The notes under the pieces were generated by a model. It ran no database searches. It was not told the origin of the DNA and saw nothing but the letters and a program-made list of their open reading frames with translations. Source: Theobroma cacao (taxonomy: Eukaryota; Streptophyta; Magnoliopsida; Malvales; Malvaceae). From it: DNA of 64,000 nt. A program made the position numbers and the translations under genes. Below are positions 22,996 through 34,271 of this stretch, piece after piece (the stretch's first letter is position 1; each line of letters starts with the position of its first letter). Location: the NCBI RefSeq assembly GCF_000208745.1, contig NC_030855.1:12015088-12079087 (forward strand), read 5' to 3'.

Positions 22996-25985
22996 TGTCA
23001 AGCCTGACCTTATAAAATACTTGCCATGTCATTCATGTGATCGACAATATGCTTGTACACTTGGAAAATCCCGAAAAATCGTTAAAGGACGGTAATATAC
23101 CAAATGGTACAATTAAGTTGAATTAAGCGAACTAGTCCAAATAGAGATTTTAAGATGAAATTGAAAATTTTAAATTTCTAGAATGACTTAAAATAGTGAT
23201 TCAGAGTTCGAAGATCGATTTGGAGTCAAATTGGAATTTCATGACCTAGGGGCAAAATGGTTATTTTGCCACTTAAGGTTAAGACGTGAGTGTTGGATGA
23301 AATTTTTGACTAAAATTGATCATTTGGAGTATAATTTGAGTTTGAGAAGTGAAAATTTTTAATTTCTACATTTTTCGAGCATAAAGGGGAAAATAGTCAT
23401 TTTGCCACCCTAGGGGTAAAATTGTAATTTTACACCACCCAACACTTGTCCAACACATGAATTTTATCCAATATTATCATGGATAATTGAGGAAATTTAA
23501 GTGGTGGAGAGAGATTGCTTAATGGCTAAGTATGACACATGGACCAATGGAATGGTGACATGTGTCAAATTCTCATCCATTAATTATTTAGCTTAAAAAT
23601 TAACACAAAATCAGCCCATTTCTCTTCATATGGCTAGCCAAAGGAAAACCAAAGGAAGAACAAAGGAAGAAAAGAAGAACAAAAACCCTAGGTGGAAAAA
23701 TTCAAGGGAAAAGTGTGATAATTCAAGGAAACAAGTGACAAAAGGTAAGATTTTTTGATTTTAGCTTGTGATCTACCTTTCCCATGCATCCTTTTTCATT
23801 TTCCATGGTTGAGAATCAAGTTTTCATGATGAATCCCTTGCTGGCCGAACACCTAGGAGAGAAAATTTGATGATGATCTAGTTAGATTTTAATGTATTTT
23901 GTGTTTTTAGTTAGTTAGTGATGTGTAGCATGAAAAGCCAACAAGAAAAATTCATTTTCTCCCATTACCCATCATAGGCCAAACTTCCATGTTGAGTGTG
24001 GATGGTGGGTTTGATTTTATTTCAAGTGAATTGCTTAGGAAATGATGAATTTCCGTGAGAAAATCAAGTAGGAAAAATTATAGTATTGATGCACCCACCA
24101 TGGTCGAAATTCCCAAGAGAAATGTGAAGATGATTTTGCTAATTTTTATGCTATTGGACTTGTGTTTGATGATTTGGAGAATTGGAAGAAAATGGAGTTA
24201 ATTAGTGTTGAATTGGACATATTGCCCAATTAATCAAGTGATAGATCGAATAAGGCCAATACCGTATTATTTAGGTACACAATTGAATTTGTGTAGAACA
24301 CTGTGTGTAGACAACAATCCGAACAATTTGCATCCCATTTCATACATTAGTATAAAGCCTGAATTGGTTTGATAACAATTTAGCACAATGTAGTAAATGG
24401 CTTATTGTGCATTATGTCTAGGTGGTGAGCATTCTGGCAAAAGTAAAGAGATAGTACTCGAGGATCAAGAATCGGAGTACTTGGAGTTCGACTCCCGAAA
24501 TAGTGAGTAACCTTACTATTGTCTTAATTATCTAAAGTGGTTTTTATCCGATTTTGTGATTTTATGGAAAATGAGTTTAAATGTTAAATCTTTATGTTTT
24601 ATAAACAAAAGGTGTTTAAACGAAATGATTTTATAAATCATTTTGAAATTGAATGATGGCTTTGAAAATAGAGTAATTGGAGACCATTTGATGTATTATG
24701 AATTTATGTTCTAATTGATTGGCTTATGATAATATTCGCATGAATGGTTGAATTGGCAAATGTGCTGAAAATGTATGAATTGTTGATTTGCCTTAGAAGA
24801 CTGTAAAATAAGATAATTGCCATGTCATGCTATTGCAAATTTTATTGTATGGTGGGTTTAGCTTGCTGCAGTGGGTGAGTTTTCTGTGGACCAGCCCATT
24901 AGAGGGGCACGGAACCCTGTTATATTTTACCTCAGTTGGAGAGGCGTGTAGGGTAATTCCCGAGTTACAACTTTAGAGTTCACTTCATGCCAAACCACCA
25001 CGTGAGGGTGAACTCAACCAATGTTAAGGAACGACTATGTTTTCAAAATAAAAACATGATTTATGCGTACATAACTTTTTAACAACCTTGGTGGACTTGG
25101 TTGGGATAGCCCTCGATCAAGGCATCCCAGATAACTGGGTATGAGAATGATTTTGGTACGAGCCAAAGTTTTAAGAAATTCATAAGCCATGCCGATTACT
25201 CGATTTACATGAATTGATTTTATTTGGTTGAAATGAGTTGAAAAATGATAAATTACAATATGATGATTTATTTTATTTGTCTCTATTTACTCAACTTTAG
25301 ATATTTTAGATGGTATTTGTTTACTCACTCGGATTATATAATCTCACCACCCTCCTTTCCATCCTTTTCAGGCTCAGGATAGTCTATAGATAGTTGATTT
25401 CATCGAGGACTACCATTGGAATTGCATCCTCAAAAACTGTAGGTTCATAGTCTTTCTTATTTTTGGTTATTCGTGGGCCCACGTGTCACTGTAAATTAAA
25501 TTTTATACTTTGGTTATCTGTATTACAGTATATATAAATTTATTTAGCTTTTACGCTACAAAAATTATCTACCGGTAACTCTATAAATATTGTTTTATAA
25601 GAAAATAAAATATTTTATTAAATATTTTTATTATATTCTAATAGTCATAATTTCACATTAAATGAATATTTTAAATATCTAAACTTATTTTTTATTATGA
25701 ATTATGTGTTTTGTACTCACCTACTACATTTTTAGCTGGGTTCAAAATTTTTGAGGACAAATGACCAAAATGCCCCGGTGAGACAGAAATCATTTTTCTA
25801 TTGATTTAAGTTGGAAATATCTTGAAATATTTTAGAACATGATATTTGGTAATGGTTACTCATAGGGCAAATGAGAAACTGGTATTAAAGCTTTGCGAGG
25901 TTCTGGTTGACATTCCGAGTAATGAGTGTCAATCAGGACACAGCGGTGGTTGTCACGGGCTCGAGGGGAGTACCGGGTCATGACA
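22996..25985 (+). mobile_element. Tekay-like Ty3/gypsy solo LTR
   Basis: A 2990-bp unit, TGTCAAGCCTGACC...TACCGGGTCATGACA, flanked by perfect AATAG duplications (22991-22995 and 25986-25990). Its start matches the LTR of the coding Tekay element in this window (TGTAAAACCTGACCC), and its distal half matches the LTR fragment at 62526-64000 in reverse complement. It has no coding sequence. It inserted one base before the right end of the SIRE-like LTR's own target duplication. Confidence 0.92.
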
Positions 25986-25994
25986 AATAGCACC

Positions 25995-26159
25995 CTAAAA
26001 GCCAAGCTTTCTTTTAAAAAACTCAAGTTTAGAACCTTGGACCATTGGTTTTAAAATAGCTAGGATTTTAATTTTATGCATCAACTTTAACTTTTTTATT
26101 CATCTTTAGATGAGCTTAACAGCACCTCCCCTAACATTCCAAATCAATGTACTGATCAT
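25995..26159 (-). pseudogene. LINE ORF2 start and N-terminus of the endonuclease
   Basis: The minus-strand ATG at 26159-26157 opens MISTLIWNVRGG, the standard first residues of plant L1 ORF2 (compare the family pattern xxxIIWNCRGx). An in-frame stop follows soon after. The sequence then runs toward 25995, where the two nested solo LTRs split it from the rest of the endonuclease at 21133. The spacing to ORF1 just upstream is normal for a plant LINE. Confidence 0.8.
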
Positions 26160-28333
26160 GGGTATGTTTTTTTACTAAAGTGCCTGGAGACAAATTCTTC
26201 ACATCCGTCTATTAAAGCGTTATCATCTTTTTTTGAGGAAACATCATCTGTTAGGTTATAGGACATTTCACTATCTGATTTTGTTTTTCTAGCTGTCTTG
26301 GGGTGGTACTCAAAAGATTGGCTATCTAAACCCAGAGTTGGGTTCTCATGATAAAAATCCTTGCTACTATCACCTACTTGAACTCGCTCTGCCTTATTTA
26401 GGCCTTTATGTGTCTAATGCTCGAGATCCTCATTTTGTGGTAGCCAATTCGAATAGCCCTCACTACTTGCATAGGTTGCATGGGAGGGATTAAAATCGCA
26501 TGTTTCTTGCCCATGCATTGTTGGGATATTCTCATCACTTCCTTTAACCATATCCTCGCTTGGACCTGCAGCATGGGAGGTTATGGCCTTAGGCACTGTC
26601 GATGGTGTACTTGTTGTCGGCATGAGAGGCTCATCACTATGACTTTTCAACTATTCAGACTGCCGATTCTTTGTTTTCTTTTTGTATTTCTAGCTGTAAC
26701 ATTACATGCATTTTCAACCGCTCAGTAGATATAATCGTGATCACCTATATTTTCCACACTGACAGAGGTGCTCCGGCCTATCGCATTGCTATCTTCGATC
26801 CATGCATGGTTAGAAACAGGTGCAGAAAGCAGTGGAACTGAGTCATTTTCAACCGCTTTCAATGTAGTAAACCTATCCTTAATCTTTCCACCCTGCTGCC
26901 CATTAATCTCCTGACCACCTAGCCTTGTGTATAGGCTGTTCTCGAATCTCCTAGCTCACCAGAAGCCAGCAAATTAACTGCAACACTTGTGTCCTTCACA
27001 ACTAATGGATCTGTACTCCCAAGATCGCGTTTCTCATCTATTGCAGACCCTAAAACTATTTGCTCTAGCTAAATCTCTGCTGATGTGCTGGAAACATTTT
27101 TTAGTGTGCGAGTGGAATTGTTTACCCTCTCTGTTCACCCTTGTTTTACATGATCTTCTTCGTCCATCAAATCGACTGCTTCAAAACGGTTAGATAATTG
27201 TACCTGCGCCTCCCCATGGTCATCTGGGCTAATTTCCACACCTTGAGGATCCTTTATTTTGGTCGTACCCGTCTGCTTATCACTTGCCACTTTGTGCTCT
27301 ATTTTGGTGGTATGACCCAATTTTAGTCTACCTTGTTTCCTTTTTTAGGCATCAGATCTCTTTCTCTCCACTCCCCATGTCCATTCTCATTCCTTTTCCA
27401 TTGCTTTTTAATTCTCGTAGACTATAGTTTCTTCTCCGGACAGTGTCCCATCACAAGGCAAGTCGATTCGCTATACCCTACATGGCAGCAGTGGGTGCAA
27501 TACTCCGACAATCTTGAAAACTCAACTTTTTGCATGAAGCCACCTGTGACCTCTCCAGTTTGTCTGTCACGAGTCACGATCCACACCTGATCTAACGGAG
27601 GGTTTTAGCAGTCATATTCTACGTATACCTGCGCCACGCTAGGACAGGTTTCATTTGCCATGGCTTCATCCACCATCAAAGATCGTCCCACTATTTTGGC
27701 AATCACAAGGAGTGTCGACTTCTCATAAAGATGCACTCAAAGGTTTGGGAATAATATCCACACAGGCACAAGAGCAAATTCCTTCTCTGGTTGAAAGTTT
27801 GGAGTCCATTTGAAAACTCACATCTTTTAGTTTGAGATAAACGAAACCTATTTCAACTAGATCCAATTGAGATCATGCTCATTGGAGAGCTGTATTAGAA
27901 TGTACTTGTAGGCAAGCCACCGTATCTCATACGGACCAACAAGCCCAATGGCTTTGAAGGCATATCGAATATCCTGCATCTTTGGCATCTGCGTGAACTT
28001 ACCTACCATAGAGTATTTGAAGGGTTGTGCAAGGGCAACTATTTCATCATAAAAAAAGAAGACAGCAGGTCGATCTCTAAAGCAAAATGGTTCCCGGTTT
28101 GCTGGGATTATTAGTGGCTTATCTCCAATCGCCACACTAAAAAATGACTTTTTTTGTGCGTGGGGGGAAAATAGGAGTTGGTTTTGAGAATCCCCTTTTT
28201 TCAAGTCGTCATTGTCTGGCAGCTGTAAATCTTTGGCTATTATGGGGTTATCGGTGGTCCCCTGCGGCATGGGGGAGAATGAATCAGCATGCTGGGAAAG
28301 GATTAGAGGGTACGGTGGCCTACCAGTAGCCAT
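26160..28333 (-). pseudogene. LINE ORF1 (DUF4283 plus CCHC-type zinc knuckle), broken
   Basis: The minus-strand ATG at 28333 begins a 158-residue frame containing the DUF4283 region (FFSVAIGDKPLIIP, VFFFYDEIVALAQPFKYSMV, GKFTQMPKMQDIRYAF). After a frame change, about 27600-27430 reads VWIVTRDRQTGEVTGGFMQK, then VEFSRLSEYCTHCCHVGYSE and STC, a zf-CCHC_4 knuckle in which Tyr sits where the second-half His is expected. Low-complexity, acidic and Ser/Thr-rich C-terminal pieces lie at 27135-27320 and 26414-26650. ORF1 proteins bind LINE RNA in the ribonucleoprotein particle. Stops and frameshifts show it is not functional. Confidence 0.85.
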
Positions 28334-28411
28334 TCCTAGAAGTTGAGGGAGTGGGGGGAAGTGTTGAAAGTGAAGAGCATTTTCCAGTTTATGATGAGTT
28401 TAGGTTGCACA

Positions 28412-29067
28412 TTGTAAAGGTTCAAGGTTAAGCTTGGAAAGCTATTTGTGGATTTGTGGTTAAGCTTTTGAAAAACCATCATTGTAGGGGTTATTACTTG
28501 ATCCGATTCAAAAGCAAAAATCCCTTTATTGATTGTGTAAAGGTTATCCCTTAAGCTTGTAAAAAAATTATTTTAAGGGTTATCGCTTGATCTCGTTAAA
28601 AAGAGAGAATCTTTTTATCCATTGTGTGAAGGTTATTACTTTGTCTCATTAAAAAGTAAGAATCCTTAATAGTGGATTGAAATTCCTTTGTTACCAAAAG
28701 AGTGGATGTAGGCATTGAAAAAAACCGAACCATTACAAACTCTTTGTGTCTCTTTTTAATTTTTTGCATCATTATTTATTGCTCATATTTGCTTTAGGAA
28801 AATAGTTTTCATATTGATTCATTGTTCTATGCTAAAGAAAATAATTTTCCCTTTACTTTTCATGTTACATTTATTTTATTGAAAATATTATACTTCAGTA
28901 TATTATTTTTATGTTCAACAATTTGTTGTTGGAAACTTGTTTTTGATACTAAAAGATATTTTTAGATTAAAATGATTTGATTTTCATACTTAGATTTTTG
29001 AAGAAATTTTTAATATACCAATTCACCCTCTCTTCGTATATTCCCTTTTGAGACTTCTGCACTGACA
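28412..29067 (+). repeat. 3' part of a SIRE-like copia 5' LTR
   Basis: Repeats such as gtggttaagcttttgaaaaacc, the phrase gtggatgtaggcattg and the late block accaattcaccctctcttcg match the 3' half of SIRE-type LTRs, and resemble 22500-22990 in this window. It ends in TGACA at 29067 directly before the primer-binding site. The upstream part of the LTR was separated by the LINE; 6411-6469 is probably a piece of it. Confidence 0.75.
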
Positions 29068-29069
29068 AT

Positions 29070-29081
29070 TGGTATTAGAGC
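29070..29081 (+). promoter_or_regulatory. Primer-binding site of the SIRE-like element
   Basis: TGGTATTAGAGC differs by one C-to-T change from the initiator tRNA-Met site TGGTATCAGAGC. It starts three bases inside the LTR end. Confidence 0.85.
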
Positions 29082-29099
29082 TTGGTCTTAAATTTTGTA

Positions 29100-29333
29100 G
29101 GTCTAATTGCATTTGATAGATCAATTGTAGAAGCTCTAGAGGTGACAGCAATCATACTTGGTGAACCAAAGGCCACCTCTCATTTGTAGGTAATAATTAA
29201 CTTTATTAGGAAAAGAGAATGGAAATGTTTATTCAATTTATGGATTTGGATGTATAGAGTGGGATATTAGGTGACCCTAACACTCCATATAAGTTAGTAG
29301 AAGGGAAATTAGTGATTAAACGAAGAGATGAGG
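29100..29333 (+). pseudogene. SIRE-like copia gag, N-terminal part
   Basis: The plus strand encodes MEMFIQFMDLDV, a stop, then SGILGDPNTPYKLVEGKLVI and KRRDE, matching the N-terminal half of SIRE-type Gag (UBN2-like domain). The frame is cut at 29333 by the long nested insertion and resumes at 60214. With one target-duplication copy removed, RRDE continues in frame into GSDVDKKLVLINYTAYN, so this was one gene. Gag would form the particle shell. The in-frame stop predates or postdates the split and shows the copy is dead. Confidence 0.82.
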
Positions 29334-29564
29334 TGTAACAACTGCTCCTTAATCGCTACCGACGTTTGAGACTTTCGGGAGAACCCTGCTATGTCCCAAA
29401 CAAGCCTTATTAGAAACTCTTGTTAATTCATTATATTCGTTCACCATTCTATGTAATTGCTTTGATCCGTATAACTCTTTGTGATATGATTTGGAACAAT
29501 AGTAATAATAGATTGACTTAAACTTTATTCCACATAGTTGTAAAAAAAAATACATTATAGTCCA

Positions 29565-31531
29565 TGTAGTACCTCATATTTTGATACGGTGGCTAATAAA
29601 GTTAACAAATGCCAATTGAGGTTAATTATTAAGTTAAAAAGGGTAATTCAAAAGTGAATATGTGAAATGTCGATCTCCATAGACACATAACTAGAAGTAG
29701 ACACGATAATGCAGACTAGAGGTAATTTCATAATTTCTCTTAGTGAGCTCCTGCGAGTGGTTTTTTTTTATGCTATGAAGGTCTAAATAGGCCTAAGGAA
29801 TGAATAAATGATGTTTATGATGGTAAATAAATGAAGATAAAAATAATGATAATTTCCATGGAAGCTTCCCATAGTAACCCTAAACCTTGTGTTTTTCTAC
29901 ACCTTTTCATAAGGTTTTTCATACTCTTTCTGTTCTACACCTCAAAAGCCCTTAACCGTCTTTCCTTGGTATATTTTCTCACTAGCTGGACAGATGGAGA
30001 AAGAGAGGGAGATTGTCCACTAGAGCTTGGAAGAATTTTGAAAGAGAATTCAACAACAAATCCACCAAGGTGAGTAATGAAGTAAGATTGATTTTAGGTT
30101 GTTGATAATGGCTAGTAAGTGGAGTTGTGAGCTATTTTATTGTTGAGGTTTGTTTATTTATTTCTAGTGATACTAGAGTAGAGAGAATAGATAACTAATC
30201 AAAAGGCAATTTGAAACTAGTTAGGAATAACTAGTAGAACTTGATTTAAGAAAAAGCTTTTGGAATTATATTAATGCCAATTTGGGCTGGTAGTGATATT
30301 GTCTGTGTATAGGTTCTAACAAGACCTCTCATGTCCATTTGGAGCATTAGTTGAGGCTAGAGTCAAGTAAAGGAATCAACAAGACCGGTGAGTGAACTTG
30401 CATCAAAGTGTTTTTAGGAAATACATGTGTTGGGATGAAGCATTTAAATGATTTTACTTGGCTTTTCATTAAATTATGCATGGGAGCAAGCCCTTGATAA
30501 ATTGTCTCTATGTTGTGACATGTGGCTATTATGGATTCATGTACTACTACATTATGTTGATATATATATATATATATATGTTGTGCATTTATAGTTTATA
30601 TTGTGTGATAATTATAACCATGCGCGTAGCGAGAAACTCTCGAGTTCTAGTGCAGTGCTTTCACTTCAACGAAGATTTTGACCACCTTCCTGTCCGAACT
30701 GGGAAAAGTCGTAAACATCAAAGTTTAAGCTTTGCCTCTTATCCTTCTAATGATTTAAAAATTAGGTCTATTAAACTTATGTAGTGGGAGATATGATAAA
30801 AAAATAGAAATAAATGCAAACTGAGATTGTTTCTCGCTACAGCGTGAAACTTGCTGCCATGCTTGCTACCTTGCTTGATTTTGACCTATTTTTCACCCAT
30901 TTAACTTCATGGATTGATCATGGGTTTTTTCAACATTATGAGGTTATTGATCGAATTTTGAAATGAGGGGTTTTTAGTAAGAAATTAAATCAATTGCATT
31001 GTTTTTGAAACAAGTGTATCATGATTTCCAAATTCTTCCTATCGATTGCTTGTTCCCTTCTTATGTTCACTCACTAAGTTTTATACTCACATTTTTAAAC
31101 TTCATGTTTTCAAATTCGAAGGTAGTTGGGACCTATATTGAGTTCTCCACATATGCTCACCTTCTTGATAGGTACTATGGCATCTTAGTAGCTGTACCTT
31201 CACCCATTGTCAATCCGCTGACGGTCAAGAGTCTTATGCTTGTGTACATGTATAAGTAATGAAGACCACTAAGATTCATGTTAAAAATCAAATAAGTATA
31301 TTTGATTACTGATGCCACTATAAGGTGGCAAATGAGTGATACTATGTTAGCATAATACAAATGTGAATATTGGATTGTTATAAAACGTTACTGAAATATT
31401 TATAATTGAGAACTGAAATATGTGGTTTTAGAAATGATGATCAGGATTGCATAAATAGGCTTGCTTGGGCTTAATGGGCTATGCCCATTGGGACCATGCA
31501 TCTGTCAGAGCCTAAAATTTGGGCTGTGACA
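29565..31531 (+). mobile_element. Solo LTR, family X copy B
   Basis: This 1967-bp unit, TGTAGTACCTCATATTTTGA...GGGCTGTGACA, is flanked by perfect GTCCA duplications (29560-29564 and 31532-31536). Compared with copy D it lacks the block between about 54920 and 55185 of that copy, which contains the TATA-like promoter, and it has no minisatellite after its TA microsatellite (about 30550-30578). One palindromic motif lies at 30832-30847. Confidence 0.9.
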
Positions 31532-31536
31532 GTCCA

Positions 31537-32306
31537 TTTACGAATGTATAATACATTACAAATGACTCGACCTTTAGCAGCAGAGTGACTTGGAATAAAG
31601 TGCTAAGAGATGCCTTTCTCTATCCGTAGTGGACAAATAGTGCCGATGAATGCACACTAAGCTGATCACTTACCTGCAAAAAGGGAGATAAAGGGGTGAG
31701 CCTCATAAAATCAATGACCATCGAATCTGTGAGTAGGGTGTAGATGGGAAACAAGCTTAGAGTAGATCATTTGAGTAATAAAACCAGAATATAAAATGAT
31801 AACCTTTATAAAACCAAATAACAAGGTATTTGTGCCTTGTAAAATAATGTTGTAAAATTGTAATGCAATACTTTCCTTGGTAAACAATGCCGAAAACAAA
31901 GCGTGGTAAAATAAATTTCAATCCTTGAAATCATCTATTTCCTTTAAAAGCACAATAGTAATATAAAATCTGGCACGCTCCCAAAATGTGTTGCATGTAA
32001 AAATAATCGTGTACATCCACGTATATCAACTCATTACCAACTTATAAAGCGCTGAAAGCTTACGATCAAATAGGGAAGCTGCGAAAAAACATTAACTCTC
32101 CATCATGCAAAAGAGTGTGAGTATAAAAACTCTCAAGGCTCTCGAGTATGTAATCATAAATAATCAATCTGTGGACCCTATTCCACGTGATAACAATCTG
32201 GTAGGCCCCTTCCACCGGATTCCTATAGCCATGGCAGTCTCGATGATGTTGGTCGACATCAAAGAAATCATGTGGTCGCAACCACGTATATCAACTCGTG
32301 GCCTTG
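31537..32306 (-). other. Second piece of the 4.1-kb gypsy solo LTR
   Basis: Non-coding LTR sequence between family X copies B and C. Its right end carries units of the CCACG...CGTGG repeat (for example 32279-32306), which continue without loss of phase at 54315 on the far side of the next insertion. Confidence 0.75.
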
Positions 32307-32455
32307 TGTGATACCTAGTACTCTCGTATTATGAAACCACGACCTCCATAGACCCCGTAACTAGAATTAGACGCGATAACACGAACCAAGGGTAATTTCA
32401 TCATTTCTCATGGTGAGCTCATAGAAGTAGTTTTCTAATATTATTAAGGTCTAAG

Positions 32456-34197
32456 TGCTAGGAACGGGGTGATTAGAGCATCAACGCAGTGGAATAAAAA
32501 ATTGAAATAAAAATAAAACCATGCCTCCTACCTTTGGATCACCTTGGTTGTTTAATGCAAAGTTATGTACCACATAAAATCAGAAAAATAATGTACATTT
32601 CCAAGTGATATCGCAATCAAATGGATTCCTGTTGGTGACAAAACACGAACACCTTTGGTGTGAAAGAATCCCAGCCACTCAATCGCTTGGCCTCCAATGA
32701 TGCACACACGATTGCAACGGATCCTTATCAAAGAGAGAGCTTTATGCCACGGGCTTGTGCTAGCAATGGACAACGATTTGTCCTCTTTTCTTCTTTGATT
32801 TCCAGCAAAGAATCAAAGGAGAAGTTTTGAAAAGAAATAAACGTCTCAAGAGTGGCAGCACTCAAGAGAAATATCCTTTTCCTTTAATTAAAAAGAGTGG
32901 CTATAATGTGATATTTATATCTAGGTTTAACTTATTAAAATTTACAAAATAAGTCCTTAATATTATAACAATTATAATATTTAACCAATACCTAATTAAA
33001 CTCTTTTAATTAGGTCCTTAATAGTTAAAACCTAGAATTTGATTTAAGTCTAACTTAAATCATCACACTCTCAATTTAATCCAAATTGCAACCTTTGTGT
33101 GTGACCCATTAGGTTCCTAACATGTTGGCAATGGAATTGAATTATAATATTATTAATTAATTAATTTAANTTGGCAATGGAATTGAGTTATAATATTATT
33201 AATTAATTAATTTAAATGAATCATATTCAATTTTAAATTAACTAATTCAATTCCGTAGACCACGATTGGCATCTAGCAATGCATCATGGCCACCCAATTG
33301 TTAGGAAAGTCAAAGGATTCTTTGACAACCTTTCAGTGTACAGTTTTTTAGTGTAATTCATTCCCTCATCATATATCCTGAAGATGATAAGAGCTTGGTA
33401 CAGTGCCTACTCTTATTGATCTCCATATTTGTTCTTGTAGTTAGATCATTAGCTTTTTCGAGACTTATGAAACTCATTTCAAAATCTCCTAATCACCTTG
33501 GCCAAGGATTTGATTAAGTTAACATCAACCAAGAACTAATGAGATATTTGCCCTTGAATCACTTGGGGTGATGATTCCTATCTTGACCACTCATCTGCCT
33601 TCACATGCTTCATGCTATACTCAAAAGCATCATGTTTTGGCATCTTTGGTTAGGCACGCATAGGGATGAAATCAAAGCATAGCACTCCACAAATAAGACA
33701 ACCTGGTGTCTCAAGTCTAGGGAGTGTTTACACAACTGACACATGAGAAGTATTACATAGACACTTGAGTGAAATACCAAATGCACTTCTCATGGCGGGT
33801 CATGTTCAGTAAACTCGCTCTCCCATGGCAAGCACCCACATGCTAATTCCAAGTATCTTTATACTTCAACCTATGAGAATGATTGCTTACTCACAAGTAA
33901 GGAACATAGCATGTGCCAATCTTTGAGCATTATTGATGCCTTGTCTCAATAATACAATGATCAGGAACTTTTAGGAACAATGCTTTAATGCATAAGGATC
34001 TGAAATACAATTCATTTGCAAGGCATATATAGTTCCATGGGCTTTATTTACATAAGTACAAAAAAATAATTAAATTACAATCTTATGGATAAAGAACTAC
34101 GTCAATGTTATTATGAATAACAAAATGTCATACATGAATATCTCAAAATTGTAATTCCTGTACAACCATAGATTGGCTTGTAGGGCTTATACTAACA
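32456..34197 (-). repeat. 3' LTR of the Angela-like copia
   Basis: TG...CA bounded; minus-strand start TGTTAGTATAAGCCC at 34197 and end CCGTTCCTAGCA at 32456. TATAAATATCAC on the minus strand (about 32911-32920) is the likely promoter. It includes an apparent 45-bp duplication around an N at 33170, probably artificial. Confidence 0.88.
33125..33215. repeat. 45-bp direct duplication separated by one N (probable assembly join)
   Basis: 33125-33169 recurs at 33171-33215 with one difference (gaatta versus gagtta). The partner LTR at 50850-50910 has this stretch once only. The N lies exactly between the copies, so an unmerged contig overlap is the likely cause. Confidence 0.85.
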
Positions 34198-34208
34198 ATC
34201 TCCCACTA
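34198..34208 (-). promoter_or_regulatory. Polypurine tract of the Angela-like copia
   Basis: On the minus strand TAGTGGGAGAT directly precedes the 3' LTR start TGTTAGTATAAG. This is the normal primer for plus-strand synthesis. Confidence 0.8.
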
Positions 34209-34271
34209 GCACTAAAGCCAATCGCCTATGTATCTAATACCAATGTTCTCAACATGATGATTATGCTTTTG

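Larger units (their letters stand above)
9289..28411 (-). mobile_element. L1-type LINE, interrupted by three LTR insertions
   Basis: From 5' to 3' on the minus strand the element has: ORF1 (28333 down to about 26200), ORF2 start (26159), endonuclease (to 20376), reverse transcriptase (about 20350-18800), zf-RVT (18800-18313, then 10673-10054), RNase H (10053-9637), and a 3' end in T11 at 9288-9298 (poly-A on its own strand). Removing the inserts 10674-18312 and 21134-25989 leaves about 6.6 kb, normal for a plant L1. Flanks TTGTGAAGGTTC+TAGGT and TTGTAAAGGTTCAAGGT (28412-28428) agree at 15 of 17 positions and are probably a decayed target duplication. All ORFs are broken. Confidence 0.85.

Noticed and set aside
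26480..27590. Plus-strand ORFs across the LINE ORF1 region
   Set aside because: These are antisense shadows of the decayed minus-strand ORF1, whose zinc knuckle and DUF4283 wording are recognisable.
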